The position numbers were made by a program, and so were the translations under genes. A model generated the notes under the pieces. The model was not told the DNA's origin, searched no databases, and worked only from the letters and a program-made list of their open reading frames with translations. From Gallionella sp. (GTDB taxonomy: Bacteria; Pseudomonadota; Gammaproteobacteria; Burkholderiales; Gallionellaceae), in assembly GCA_028687335.1 (NCBI GenBank), contig JAQUAI010000001.1, positions 186,001-250,000 on the forward strand: 64,000 bases of DNA, in the 5' to 3' direction. Positions 1 to 9,151 of this stretch are shown here, piece by piece; the first letter of the stretch is position 1, and every line of letters starts with the position of its first letter.

Positions 1-891
1 TTTACCGAGCTTTCCGCTTACATCCGCGCGATTGATCAGCACGCTATCGTATCGGTAGCCGATACGCAGGGACGCATCACGCAGGTCAATCAAAAGTTTT
101 GTGAGGTGAGCGGTTATAGCGAGGCGGAGTTGATCGGGCAGGATCATCGCATCGTGAATTCCGGCCATCACTCGAAGAGTTTCTTCGTTGATCTGTGGCG
201 CACGATTGCGCAGGGAGAAATTTGGCGTGGCGAGTGTTGCAACCGTTCCAAAACGGGAGAGTTGTACTGGGTGGATTCGACTATCGTGCCGGTGAAAAAT
301 AGCGCGGGCGAGATCGAACACTATATTTCAATTCGCATTGACATCACCGAGCGCAAGTTGGACGAGCAGCGCATTACGCACCTCGCCAACCATGATGCAT
401 TGACTGGTTTGCCTAATCGCTATTTGCTGGAAGACCGTTTCAAAACGGTGCTAGCGGCCTGTCGGCGTGGCGAGATGAAGACGGCGGTTATGTTCATTGA
501 TCTGGATAAGTTCAAGCCCATCAACGATACGCTGGGGCACAAGGTTGGTGATTTGTTGCTGGTTGAAGTAGCGCAACGTTTGCGCAACAGCATCCGTGAA
601 GTCGATACGGTGTCACGTCACGGCGGCGATGAGTTCATTATTTTGCTGGCGGGAATTTCGGGCGTTGCAGATACCGAGGTGCTGGTGAAAAAGCTGCTGG
701 AGTCAGTGATTCGGCCTTACGAAATTTTAGGCAACACACTGACAATCAGCGCCAGTATTGGTATCGCCGTATTCCCCGACGACGGCGACGATATGGATGT
801 GTTGCTGAAACACAGCGATATTGCGATGTATATCGCAAAGCAAAAAGGCGGTAACAACTGCCAGTTCTATACACCGGATATGCACAAGTAA
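1..891 (+). CDS. PAS-GGDEF diguanylate cyclase, 5' end outside window
   Basis: The reading frame is open from the first base, so the start lies left of the window and 296 residues are visible. The first ~85 residues are a PAS domain (DTQGRITQVNQKFCEVSGYS, then an ISIRIDITERK exit motif). They are followed by a GGDEF domain with DALTGLPNR, the metal-site stretch FIDLDKFKPINDTLGH and an intact active loop RHGGDEF. Family knowledge: such proteins make cyclic di-GMP from GTP and the PAS part senses a ligand or redox state. No EAL domain follows, since the gene stops soon after the GGDEF fold. An internal GTG could be mistaken for a start, but the PAS domain clearly continues upstream of it. Sensory inputs further upstream cannot be seen. 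Confidence 0.9.
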   Translation, partial: FTELSAYIRAIDQHAIVSVADTQGRITQVNQKFCEVSGYSEAELIGQDHRIVNSGHHSKSFFVDLWRTIAQGEIWRGECCNRSKTGELYWVDSTIVPVKNSAGEIEHYISIRIDITERKLDEQRITHLANHDALTGLPNRYLLEDRFKTVLAACRRGEMKTAVMFIDLDKFKPINDTLGHKVGDLLLVEVAQRLRNSIREVDTVSRHGGDEFIILLAGISGVADTEVLVKKLLESVIRPYEILGNTLTISASIGIAVFPDDGDDMDVLLKHSDIAMYIAKQKGGNNCQFYTPDMHK

Positions 892-906
892 GAGGTGTCT
901 GACTCG

Positions 907-1000
907 GCTCCGCCCGCTGACAGCGGAAGGGGCGCTGCGTTGCAGCGTGGCATCCTCCGGCGTACTCCTTGCGGGTGCAGCGGAAGGTCGGGAGGGGTTT
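907..1000. repeat. GC-rich palindromic interspersed repeat, copy A
   Basis: This intergenic stretch aligns by eye with a segment inside cusB (about 18220-18335). Shared blocks include a GCTCC-CCC start, GGGG(C/T)GCTGCG, GCAGCG-GG-ATCC and GGCG(C/T)ACTCCT. Its right end, AGGTCGGGAGGGGTT, recurs at about 44377-44391. It sits between the convergent ends of the PAS-GGDEF gene and the LRR kinase gene. Confidence 0.6.
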
Positions 1001-1019
1001 AGCTTTGGCTGCAAACCCC
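994..1019. terminator. Hairpin between convergent genes
   Basis: GGGGTTT and AAACCCC form a 7-bp stem, extended by AGC/GCT inside the loop. It lies between two convergent genes and could end transcription from both sides. There is no T-tract on either side, so it is only a possible terminator. Confidence 0.4.
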
Positions 1020-1030
1020 ACTTATCCAGA

Positions 1031-2350
1031 TCAATCAGTGGCGATTTGCGCCAGCGTACATTCGATTTCGTCAAACAGCGGGCGTTGATTTATCTCGGGG
1101 GTGGCGCAGCGTTGTTGTAATACGCGCAATGCGGCAACGGCGGTGCGGGTCTCGGCTGTTGCGTCGCAGCGATCTAATAATTCTTCCAGCAGGCAGGCAT
1201 AGGCGCGTACTTCGATGCGTTGTAATGCGGTGGCTTGTTGTGTGTTTTTCGGCAAAAACGAGGCCGCGCCAAAGTCGCCCAAGAGGCTGTCGCCTTGTTC
1301 GTTCCACAATATGTTGTGCGCGTACAAATCGCCGTGCGTGATGCCTTGCGCGTGCAGGTGTGCGGCTACGGCGGCGATACCGCGTGCGATGTTGAGTGCG
1401 GTGGAAAAGTCGAACCGTGTTTCAGCGGGGTAGATGTCGCGCGTGCACGATTCCAAACTGGGCGGCCCTGCCAGATTGCGGAAGCTGGGTTCGATGAGTG
1501 ACATGACCAGCCCCGGTGTTTGTTCGGGATGGTCGGCAAGTTTACCGATGACAGGGATGAGTCCGGGGTGCGCGCCCGCCGCGATGCAGGCGGCTTTTTC
1601 GCTGCGCGGTAGGCCGTCGCTGGTGAGCGCACCTTTGAATATTTTTACCGCTACGGCGACATCGTTGGTGTGGTGATGAGCACGGTAGATGATGCCGGAT
1701 GCGCCTTCGCCCAGCTTGTGTTGTAAAGCGAGCGTGTGCCACTCGATCTGGGTGACGGGTAGTTGTGCCAGTGCGGCGACTTCGTGGCTATCGCTGCACG
1801 GGTTGCCGGAGTAGGCCAGCCAAGCCAGACGCGGCATTTCAAACAGCCAAGCCGGTAAGTACGCGAAACGGTTCGCGGCGATGCGCAGTAATTCAAGATT
1901 TTTGCATGCAGCCAGTTCGTCCGGCAGTTGCGTGAGTTGGTTGCCTGCCAGCATGAGTTTTTGCAGGTGCTCGCACTGGCCGAGCTCGGCGGGAATGGTG
2001 CTCAGGCGGTTGTCGGTAAGGATAAGCCAGCGCAGTTTTTTGGGCAGGGCGTTAGCGGGTAGGGCTTCGATTCGGTTGGCTTTGAAGCCAATCATTTCCA
2101 GATTTTGGCAGCGCCCCAGTACCTCCGACACGCGGGTGAAATGATTGTCGGAACAGAATATGACGCGCAGTTTGTGCAGGCGCGGCAAATCGTCAGGTAG
2201 GGTGGTTAAAGCGTTGCCGGAAAGGTTGAGTATTTCCAGCGTGTCGGCCAGCGCGAATATCTCCGGTGGAAATTCGGTGAGGTTGCAGCAAAGGTCGAGA
2301 CGTTGAATACCGGCCAGTTCACCGGCGCGCAGGGAGGCGAGTGTGTGCAT
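1031..2350 (-). CDS. Leucine-rich-repeat protein kinase
   Basis: A 439-residue protein with two parts. Residues ~15-185 are about seven leucine-rich repeats (for example LEILNLSGNALTTLPDDL). Residues ~205-435 are a eukaryotic-like protein kinase domain. The kinase core looks complete: glycine loop GEGASG at 214-219, lysine K236 in VAVKIFKG, catalytic HGDLYAHN (D341, N346) and metal-binding DFG at 359-361. The usual HRD is written HGD. No signal peptide or membrane segment is seen, so it should be cytosolic. It starts 18 nt after the stop of the upstream sensor cyclase and is probably co-transcribed with it. The LRR part presumably recognises a protein; substrate and partner are unknown. Confidence 0.85.
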   Translation of the reverse strand: MHTLASLRAGELAGIQRLDLCCNLTEFPPEIFALADTLEILNLSGNALTTLPDDLPRLHKLRVIFCSDNHFTRVSEVLGRCQNLEMIGFKANRIEALPANALPKKLRWLILTDNRLSTIPAELGQCEHLQKLMLAGNQLTQLPDELAACKNLELLRIAANRFAYLPAWLFEMPRLAWLAYSGNPCSDSHEVAALAQLPVTQIEWHTLALQHKLGEGASGIIYRAHHHTNDVAVAVKIFKGALTSDGLPRSEKAACIAAGAHPGLIPVIGKLADHPEQTPGLVMSLIEPSFRNLAGPPSLESCTRDIYPAETRFDFSTALNIARGIAAVAAHLHAQGITHGDLYAHNILWNEQGDSLLGDFGAASFLPKNTQQATALQRIEVRAYACLLEELLDRCDATAETRTAVAALRVLQQRCATPEINQRPLFDEIECTLAQIATD

Positions 2351-2368
2351 GAGGGAGGCTATGGCTGG

Positions 2369-4777
2369 TTAGGAGTGCTCTGAGCCTTGATGGTCGGAAT
2401 ATGCTGAGTGTTGATCGTAGACTCCGATATGGTAGGTGTTTTTGCCGGCCATTTTGGCCATGTACATGGCATGGTCGGCTTGACTTACTAGCTCGTCTTC
2501 GTTGCCCGCATTTTCGGAGTAGTGCGCGATGCCGATGCTGATGCCGATATGAACATTGTTTCCATCTATGTCGAAGGGGGCGGAAATGGCATTGAGGATT
2601 TTTTGCGCGATGGCGGCGACATCTTCCTGATTGTGCGCATCATTGAGGATGATGGTGAACTCATCACCGCCTAGGCGCGATACGGTGTCGCTTTCCCGAA
2701 CGCAGGCGAACATGCGCTCTGCGGCAATTTTCAGCACTAGGTCGCCAGCATGATGCCCTTGGGTATCGTTTACTTTTTTGAATCCGTCCAGATCCATGTA
2801 CAGCAGAGCCAGTCCGACTTCGTGCCGCTTGGCCAGCACCAGTGCCTGACGCAGGCGATCATAGAATAAGGCTCGGTTCGGTAGGCCGGTCAGCGTATCG
2901 TAGTGTGCCATGTGCTCGATACGTTGCTGGGCTGTCTGCTGTTCGGTGATGTCTTGAACGGTGCCAACGGAGCGTATCGGGGCACCTTGCGCATCAAAAG
3001 CGGTTTGGCAACGTTCAGATACCCACTTGATGCGCCCATCCTGCATGAGCAGACGATGAATGATTTCATACGGCTTCTGGGTTTTTAATGAATGGGTGTA
3101 GGTGCTATTCACCGATTCGCGATCCTCTGGGTGAACGTTATTGAGGAATCCTTCGTAAGTAGGACGGAAGTCATGGGAGTCGATTTCGAACAGCCTGAAA
3201 ATTTGCTCCGACCAGAAAAGTTCGCCGCTGATGTGATCCAGTGCCCAGTTGCCGAGATGTGAAATACGCTGCGCTTCCACCAGTCTTTCTTCGCTTTCGC
3301 GCATGCGTGCTTCGGCCTGTATGCGTTCGGAGATGTCGCGGTTGGATGCGCGTCGTCCAAGGTATTTTCCGGTTGTGTCGAATACTGCTTGGCAACTATG
3401 CTCGAGCCAGCGAGTCTGCCCGTCGGGCAGCGTAATGCGAACTACCAGTTCCGCAGGCTCGTATCCCACTTGTTCTAGCTGATGAAGATGATCCTTCATC
3501 TGTTGGCGATCTTGCGGGTGGGTGATTCTGACCAATAAATCCGGGTCTGAGATGAATTCCTCGGCGCTGCGGCCAGTGATGCGTTGGCAGGATGGGGAGC
3601 AGTAGACATAATTTCCTGCTGGGTCTATCCAGGTTTCCCAGTTGTGGGTGTAATCCGCGACGGCTCTGTAGCTGACATTCGCTTCGGCCAGCAAGTGCCA
3701 TGAGCGGGCTAATATCCAGCAAGCCGCGCCACTAAAGGCGAGCAGCAAGCCGAGTATCCATGCTGTCCGCTGCCAGATCACCTGCCGCAGCGCATCCAAT
3801 TGAGCCGCAGAGTAATGTGCAATCGATTTCCAGAAGTACTGACGGTATTCGAGTTCGCTGTGGCTTGGGGAAAACGCTTTGCCGGTACCTGTGGTGGTTT
3901 TTTGATTGGATAGGAGGGGATAGACCGTTTCCCATACCCATATTCCGTCATCGAGCATGACTTGACCGCTATCGTTGGCGCGTATGCGTTTCCATGCCGC
4001 AGGGGCGCGTACCGCAAGGGTTTGTTCTGGGCGATCAAACATGAATCCCCATTCGTCAGACGGGGTTGGGCTCATCAGCCAGAAGCCTTCGCGATTGACG
4101 AGCATGCGACTTGCCGCGATGTCGGCGGTTGCTTTGGCATAGGCTTGCAGCAATTTGGATCCGTAATAATTGAGTATGACGATCCCGCGCTTCCGGCCTG
4201 CCGCATCGGTAACCGGGGTGGCGATGCGGATCATGGGTTTATAGGGGATTTCGATCTTGTCTTGCTCGATGTTGAGGTCGAGCGGAGAAACGAATATTTC
4301 CCCAGGATTGAGTTTGATCGTGTCGGTGAAATAGTAGCGGGCGCTTTTGTTTTGGAGCTTGCTCGATGGAACGGATACGGGTTTGCCATTGAGGAAATCG
4401 ACGCGAACCATTTCCATGCCGCTCTCGTCGATCCAGCGTATCTGGTCGTAATCTTTTTTGCTATTGGAAAAATTCGCAAAATCTCGGGCCAAGTGTGCGA
4501 GGTGTTCCGGCGTAGGTTGTTCGATAGCACTGAGCAGGGCACTGTGACCGGACAGAAACATGAGATCTTTAGCGATGAATTCGATCTTGTCTGAAAGCGT
4601 GCCGGCTCCTAGCTTGGCATTGGATTCCTGTTGATGATGCAGTTGCGCGATTTCGTTCTGGATCGAGTTGCTGGCAAAGAAAACAGCAGCGCCGCTCAAC
4701 AGCAAAGCCAGCGGGAAAAATAGCTGTAAAAACAATTTGATGAGAATTTTTGAATTGCTTTGTAACATGATGATCAC
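2369..4777 (-). CDS. Membrane sensor diguanylate cyclase (Cache-PAS-PAS-GGDEF)
   Basis: An 802-residue inner-membrane sensor. A membrane segment at ~12-35 and another at ~338-358 bracket a ~300-residue periplasmic region with Cache-like features (RYYFTDTIKLNPGEIFVSPL). Two PAS/PAC units follow (~370-485 and ~500-615), then a GGDEF domain (~625-785) with RLGGDEF intact, so cyclic di-GMP synthesis is expected. The chosen start is a GTG with GGAG four bases upstream; an ATG three codons in is the alternative. No EAL domain is present. It is first in a two-gene unit with the LRR kinase, which suggests shared signalling, but that link is inference. Confidence 0.88.
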   Translation of the reverse strand: MIIMLQSNSKILIKLFLQLFFPLALLLSGAAVFFASNSIQNEIAQLHHQQESNAKLGAGTLSDKIEFIAKDLMFLSGHSALLSAIEQPTPEHLAHLARDFANFSNSKKDYDQIRWIDESGMEMVRVDFLNGKPVSVPSSKLQNKSARYYFTDTIKLNPGEIFVSPLDLNIEQDKIEIPYKPMIRIATPVTDAAGRKRGIVILNYYGSKLLQAYAKATADIAASRMLVNREGFWLMSPTPSDEWGFMFDRPEQTLAVRAPAAWKRIRANDSGQVMLDDGIWVWETVYPLLSNQKTTTGTGKAFSPSHSELEYRQYFWKSIAHYSAAQLDALRQVIWQRTAWILGLLLAFSGAACWILARSWHLLAEANVSYRAVADYTHNWETWIDPAGNYVYCSPSCQRITGRSAEEFISDPDLLVRITHPQDRQQMKDHLHQLEQVGYEPAELVVRITLPDGQTRWLEHSCQAVFDTTGKYLGRRASNRDISERIQAEARMRESEERLVEAQRISHLGNWALDHISGELFWSEQIFRLFEIDSHDFRPTYEGFLNNVHPEDRESVNSTYTHSLKTQKPYEIIHRLLMQDGRIKWVSERCQTAFDAQGAPIRSVGTVQDITEQQTAQQRIEHMAHYDTLTGLPNRALFYDRLRQALVLAKRHEVGLALLYMDLDGFKKVNDTQGHHAGDLVLKIAAERMFACVRESDTVSRLGGDEFTIILNDAHNQEDVAAIAQKILNAISAPFDIDGNNVHIGISIGIAHYSENAGNEDELVSQADHAMYMAKMAGKNTYHIGVYDQHSAYSDHQGSEHS

Positions 4778-4933
4778 TGGACTCCGAGCTCGATATTACG
4801 CTGGAATTTCCCTTGCGTCATTGAGGTGATGGAGTCGCTACGCGATGTAACGAGGATGGTTATCTCGAATTCCTGTAAATGGATGGCTATGTTTCGCTCG
4901 GCTAGGTTGATTTCAGAGCGATAGATTTACCAT

Positions 4934-6721
4934 TCAGTATCCCAGTGCGCGTGCGCTCTGATAGAAGATGAAGCTGATAACCCACGCCAAAGCGAGCGAC
5001 CACACAATGGACATGGCGGTGAAGCCGGATTTATTTGCTTCGGTGCGCAGGGTGGCGATGGTGGAGAGGCAGGGAGTGTAGATCAGGGTAAACAACATGA
5101 AGCTGTAAGCCTGAACCCAGTCTAGTTGTTGCGCCATGGCATTGCCGAGTGCGTCACCGGACAGCCCGTAGATGACGGCGAGCGAACCGATGACGATTTC
5201 TTTGGCGACAAAGCCGAAAAGCAGGGCGATGGTGAGTTGTTCGTTGATGCCGATGGGGGCAAAGATTGGGTGCAACGCGCTACCTATCATGCCTGCAATA
5301 GTGTCGCTGCTGGCGGGTGTGGCACTGCTGGGTAGATTGGTTAGCAGCCACACCAACACGACACCCGCGATGATGAATTGGCTGGCGCGCACAAGAAAAT
5401 GTTTTACTTCAAGCCAGCCGCGCAAGACTATCTGGCGGGCGGTGGGGAAGCGGTAGGGCGGTAGTTCCAGTACGAAAGGTTCGTGGCTCTGGAGTTTGTT
5501 TTTGAACAGCAGGGCGGTGAATATCGCTGCGATGAAGCTAAATAGATATAGGCTGAATAGCACCAGTGCAGCGTGACGCGGGGCGAATAGTGCGGCACTA
5601 ATGAAGACGAATACTTGCAGCCGTGCCGAGCAGAGCGAGAACGGGATCACCAGCATGGTGAGCAGGCGCATGCCGCGCGAGCGCATCACGCGCGTGCCCA
5701 TCAGCGCGGGTACGTTGCAACCGAAACCCATCAGCAACATGACGAAGCCGCGTCCATCCAGTCCGAGTCGCGCCATTAACGCGTCCATCAAAAAGGCGGC
5801 GCGCGAGAGATAGCCGCTGTCTTCCACCATCGCCATGAATAGAAAAAACAGGACGATGATGGGCACAAATGCGGCCACGGTGGATACGCCGTTGTAGAGG
5901 CCGTCGAGCAGCAGTCCGTGCAGCATGGCAGGCAGGCCGGACAAGGCCGGTTCGAGCAGACTTTCACGCACCCAAGATAAGGCTTCGGCAACGCCGCCTT
6001 GTAGTGGTTGACCAAGTAAAAAGATGCCTTGGAATAGCAGGTACATGATGCCAAAAAAAATCGGCAGACCGAGCCACGGGTGCAGCATTACGCGGTCGAG
6101 TTTGTCGGTGAGGTTTTCCGGTAATTGCGCGGGAATCTGTACTGCGTGTTTCATTACGCGCGCCATCTCGGCTTCGATGTGATCGTCTTGTTCGAGCTGG
6201 TTGCGTAATTGTTCGGCCATGCCTGGCGTCGGGTAGCGCAATGCTTTGGTGATGGCTTGTATTGCGTCGGGGTAGCCGTTTCCGTATTTGCCGCTGAGTT
6301 GCAGGATGGGCATTTCCAGTAATTCGGACATGCGTTTGTGATCGATAGTGATGCCGAGTTTTTTTGCTTCGTCGGCCATGTTTAGCAGTACGACCACGTT
6401 CATGTTGAGTTGCTTCAATTGCAACATCAGGCTCATCTGACGCTCGATTTGTGTGGCGTTCAGAATCACCAGCGCAAGATCAGGCACGTTGTCGTGCAAG
6501 AAGTGGCGTACCACTTGTTCATCGTCGGAAAAGCCGTGTAAGTCGTAGATGCCCGGTAGATCGATGATTTCGACCATGTCGCCGCCCAGCAATATCTTGC
6601 CGCTGAGAAGTTCTACCGTGATGCCAGGCCAGTTGCCGACACGGGCTGCGCCGCCGGTCATGCGGTTGAATAAGGTGGATTTGCCGGTGTTGGGCATGCC
6701 CAATAACGCGATCCGCTTCAT
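4934..6721 (-). CDS. feoB: Ferrous iron transporter FeoB
   Basis: A 595-residue inner-membrane Fe(II) transporter with an N-terminal G domain. G1 is GMPNTGKST (residues 8-16), G3 is DLPG, G4 is NMAD and G5 is in SGKYGNG. The rest is the polytopic transport part with two Gate-type blocks (for example GFGCNVPALMGTRVMRS). It is shorter than the ~770-residue E. coli protein, as in many betaproteobacteria, with a shorter G domain-membrane linker and C-terminus. Its ATG overlaps the stop of feoA by 4 nt, so the two are translationally coupled. No feoC gene follows. I saw no convincing Fur box upstream of feoA. Confidence 0.95.
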   Translation of the reverse strand: MKRIALLGMPNTGKSTLFNRMTGGAARVGNWPGITVELLSGKILLGGDMVEIIDLPGIYDLHGFSDDEQVVRHFLHDNVPDLALVILNATQIERQMSLMLQLKQLNMNVVVLLNMADEAKKLGITIDHKRMSELLEMPILQLSGKYGNGYPDAIQAITKALRYPTPGMAEQLRNQLEQDDHIEAEMARVMKHAVQIPAQLPENLTDKLDRVMLHPWLGLPIFFGIMYLLFQGIFLLGQPLQGGVAEALSWVRESLLEPALSGLPAMLHGLLLDGLYNGVSTVAAFVPIIVLFFLFMAMVEDSGYLSRAAFLMDALMARLGLDGRGFVMLLMGFGCNVPALMGTRVMRSRGMRLLTMLVIPFSLCSARLQVFVFISAALFAPRHAALVLFSLYLFSFIAAIFTALLFKNKLQSHEPFVLELPPYRFPTARQIVLRGWLEVKHFLVRASQFIIAGVVLVWLLTNLPSSATPASSDTIAGMIGSALHPIFAPIGINEQLTIALLFGFVAKEIVIGSLAVIYGLSGDALGNAMAQQLDWVQAYSFMLFTLIYTPCLSTIATLRTEANKSGFTAMSIVWSLALAWVISFIFYQSARALGY

Positions 6722-6996
6722 GTCGAGGGGAGCTCCTGTGCTGCCTCACGGCTGATTGATGCGCCGGTTTTGCAGATGCTGATTTTTGCCGCTTCGGTGC
6801 GCCGCAGGAGAATGTCAGTCGTGCCGATGCGTACCTGTAGTGGCCCAGAAAAACTGGCTTTACGAATCAGTTCGATTTTGCGGCCACTGCGAAATCCCAG
6901 TGCGAGCAGGCGCAAATGCAGCGCTTCGTCGGCATGAATGGCGACGATGGTGGCGGTTTCGCCCGGACTCAGGGTGGCTAGCGTGGTTGAAGGCAT
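6718..6996 (-). CDS. feoA: Ferrous iron transport protein FeoA
   Basis: A small cytosolic SH3-like protein that supports FeoB. The core (LSPGETATIVAI, then LRLLALGFRSG) and the closing strand LLRRTEAAKISI are typical. I place the start at the ATG giving MPSTTLATLSPG (92 residues). An in-frame ATG nine codons upstream adds only MQPEPSTTI, which is not family-like. The gene is divergent from dapA and overlaps feoB by 4 nt. Confidence 0.9.
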   Translation of the reverse strand: MPSTTLATLSPGETATIVAIHADEALHLRLLALGFRSGRKIELIRKASFSGPLQVRIGTTDILLRRTEAAKISICKTGASISREAAQELPST

Positions 6997-7059
6997 GATG
7001 GTGGTTGAAGGCTCTGGCTGCATTATTTCACAGCGGCATCGTTCTTGTCGCGTATGGCT

Positions 7060-7089
7060 TTGTTAAGGGTGCGACGATTGGGTTAGAAT
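7060..7089 (+). promoter_or_regulatory. Putative sigma-70 promoter of dapA
   Basis: A TTGTTA -35 and a TAGAAT -10 separated by 18 bp lie about 30 nt upstream of the dapA ATG. Transcription would start near 7096, leaving a short leader. Confidence 0.5.
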
Positions 7090-7118
7090 GCGACCTTTAT
7101 TTTTGCTGGCACAGCACC

Positions 7119-7994
7119 ATGATTACAGGCAGCATTGTTGCAATCGTCACGCCGATGCAGGAAGACGGCAGTTTAGACTTGATCGCGTTCCGTTCGCTTA
7201 TCGATTTCCATATCGCCGAAGGCACGGATGCCATCGTGGTTGTGGGGACGACGGGCGAATCCCCTACGGTGGATGTGGAGGAGCATGAGTTGCTTATCGC
7301 CGAGGCGGTAAAACATGCTGCTGGTCGCATTCCTGTTATCGCCGGAACCGGTGCAAATTCCACCAAAGAAGCTATCGAGTTGGCTTCGTTCTCCAAGCGT
7401 GCGGGCGCTGCCGCATCGCTAAGTGTGGTGCCTTATTACAACAAGCCGACGCAGGAAGGTTTGTATCAGCATTTCAAAGCCATCGCCGAAGCGGTGGATA
7501 TGCCGCACATCCTGTATAACGTGCCGGGACGTACCGCCGCTGACTTGCATAACGATACGGTGCTGCGTTTGGCGCAGATACCGAACATCATTGGTATCAA
7601 GGATGCAACCGGCAATATCGAACGCGGTAGTGATTTGCTGTTGCGCGCACCGAAGGATTTTGCCGTGTATAGCGGTGACGATGCCAGTACGCTGGCACTG
7701 ATGCTGCTGGGTGCGCACGGCACGATTTCGGTGACGGCGAATGTCGCGCCTAAGCTGATGCACGAAATGTGCGCTGCGGCGTTGCGTGGCGAGGTGTTCA
7801 AGGCGCGCGAAATCAATTTCCGTTTATTGGGTTTGCATCGTCATTTGTTCGTTGAAGCCAATCCGATTCCAGTGAAATGGGCGGTGGCGCGCATGGGCAA
7901 GATGAAAAATAATTTGCGTTTGCCACTGACACCGTTGTCGCAAAGCGCGCAAGCGACGGTCGAAGGCGCGCTGCGTCAGGCTGGCATCATTTAA
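7119..7994 (+). CDS. dapA: 4-hydroxy-tetrahydrodipicolinate synthase
   Basis: A 291-residue cytosolic enzyme that condenses pyruvate with aspartate semialdehyde, the first committed step to lysine and meso-diaminopimelate. The TTGES motif ([11 protein letters not shown]), the YNVPGRT tyrosine and the Schiff-base lysine in GIKDATGN are all present. The ATG giving [13 protein letters not shown] is chosen because it matches the family N-terminus and length (~292). An upstream in-frame ATG would add 38 unrelated residues and would overlap the promoter. The bamC gene follows 21 nt later, the dapA-bamC order also seen in enterobacteria. Confidence 0.97.
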   Translation: MITGSIVAIVTPMQEDGSLDLIAFRSLIDFHIAEGTDAIVVVGTTGESPTVDVEEHELLIAEAVKHAAGRIPVIAGTGANSTKEAIELASFSKRAGAAASLSVVPYYNKPTQEGLYQHFKAIAEAVDMPHILYNVPGRTAADLHNDTVLRLAQIPNIIGIKDATGNIERGSDLLLRAPKDFAVYSGDDASTLALMLLGAHGTISVTANVAPKLMHEMCAAALRGEVFKAREINFRLLGLHRHLFVEANPIPVKWAVARMGKMKNNLRLPLTPLSQSAQATVEGALRQAGII

Positions 7995-8015
7995 CTTGTA
8001 GTTCACGGAGCACTC

Positions 8016-9134
8016 ATGAAATCTTTGCATATCGGAATTTCCACCTTGGTGATCGTCGCTTTGAGTGGGTGCAGTGCCGTTGGTCTGGGGAGCAAGCGCA
8101 TCGATTATCGCGCCGGTTCGGTACAAGCCCCTGCGCTTGAAGTGCCGCCTGATCTGACTTCGCCCAGCAACGAAGATCGTTACAAGGTTCCGGGCAGCGA
8201 GGGTGAGTCTGTTGCTACTTATTCCGGTTACAACGGCTCGGCCGCCAGTGCTGATGCGGGACGTTCGCGCGTGCTGCCACAGGCTGTCGGTGTGCGACTG
8301 GAGCGTAACGGCGGGCAGCAATGGTTGGTAGTGAAGGATTCGCCGGATGCAGTGTGGAGTGTGGTCAAGTCATTCCTAGGTGAAAACGGGTTGTCGATTA
8401 AAGTCGAAGATCAAACTTCCGGTGTACTCGAAACCGAATGGGCCGAAAACCGCGCCAGCATTCCAGAAGACGGTTTGCGTAAGTTGGTTGGTAAGGTGTT
8501 GGATAGCATTTACTCGTCGGGCGAGCGCGACCAGTACCGCGTACGTTTGGCGCGCACTGCCGACAATGCGACTGAAGTTCATATCACGCACAAAGGGATG
8601 GAGGAAGTCATCTCTTCCGATGGTAATACTTCGAAGTGGCAGCCGCGCGCCAGTGATCCTGAGCTGGAGGCGATCATGCTTCAGAAGCTGATGGCGCGCT
8701 TTGGTGCCGATCAGCAGGCGGTAGCGACGGTAACGCCATTGGCAAATGCTTCGGCTGCAAACGGTGCGGCTCCGGCGGGCGATGGTAAAGCTGCATTGCA
8801 GGAGGTTTTCGACGGCAGCCGTATCATTGTTATCAACGATGCATTCGACCGCAGTTGGCGTAAGGCCGGTCTGGCTGTGGAACGTGCTGGTTTGACGGTA
8901 GAAGATAAAGATCGCACGCGCGGCATTTATTTGCTGGCACCGCGTAAATCGGAGCGAGGCTGGATGGATACGCTGATGTTCTGGCAGGACAGCGAAGATA
9001 CGACTCGTCGTTTCCGTGTGGTCGTCAAGGATGGCGGCGCGGCATGCGAAGTCGCTGTGACGGATGAAGATGGCACCAGCGACGATACTACCAATAAGAT
9101 GATCGACGCGATTTACAAGAATATCGAGCAGTAA
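8016..9134 (+). CDS. bamC: Outer-membrane assembly lipoprotein BamC
   Basis: A 372-residue lipoprotein of the BAM complex. The signal peptide ends in the lipobox ALSGC, so it should be acylated and held at the inner face of the outer membrane. After the lipobox comes the BamC unstructured stretch with YRAGSVQAPALEVPPDL, followed by two helix-grip domains (~85-200 and ~245-370) separated by an Ala-rich linker. A GGAG sits before the ATG. Its position right after dapA supports the call. Confidence 0.9.
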   Translation: MKSLHIGISTLVIVALSGCSAVGLGSKRIDYRAGSVQAPALEVPPDLTSPSNEDRYKVPGSEGESVATYSGYNGSAASADAGRSRVLPQAVGVRLERNGGQQWLVVKDSPDAVWSVVKSFLGENGLSIKVEDQTSGVLETEWAENRASIPEDGLRKLVGKVLDSIYSSGERDQYRVRLARTADNATEVHITHKGMEEVISSDGNTSKWQPRASDPELEAIMLQKLMARFGADQQAVATVTPLANASAANGAAPAGDGKAALQEVFDGSRIIVINDAFDRSWRKAGLAVERAGLTVEDKDRTRGIYLLAPRKSERGWMDTLMFWQDSEDTTRRFRVVVKDGGAACEVAVTDEDGTSDDTTNKMIDAIYKNIEQ

Positions 9135-9151
9135 TTGTTGTCGGTCGTTGT

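Noticed and set aside
3962-4594. 210-codon open frame opposite the sensor diguanylate cyclase
   Set aside because: It is an antisense shadow of the Cache domain coding region, without motif or ribosome site.
7005-7118. Upstream extension of dapA by 38 codons
   Set aside because: The added residues are unlike the family, and the region contains the likely -35/-10 promoter.
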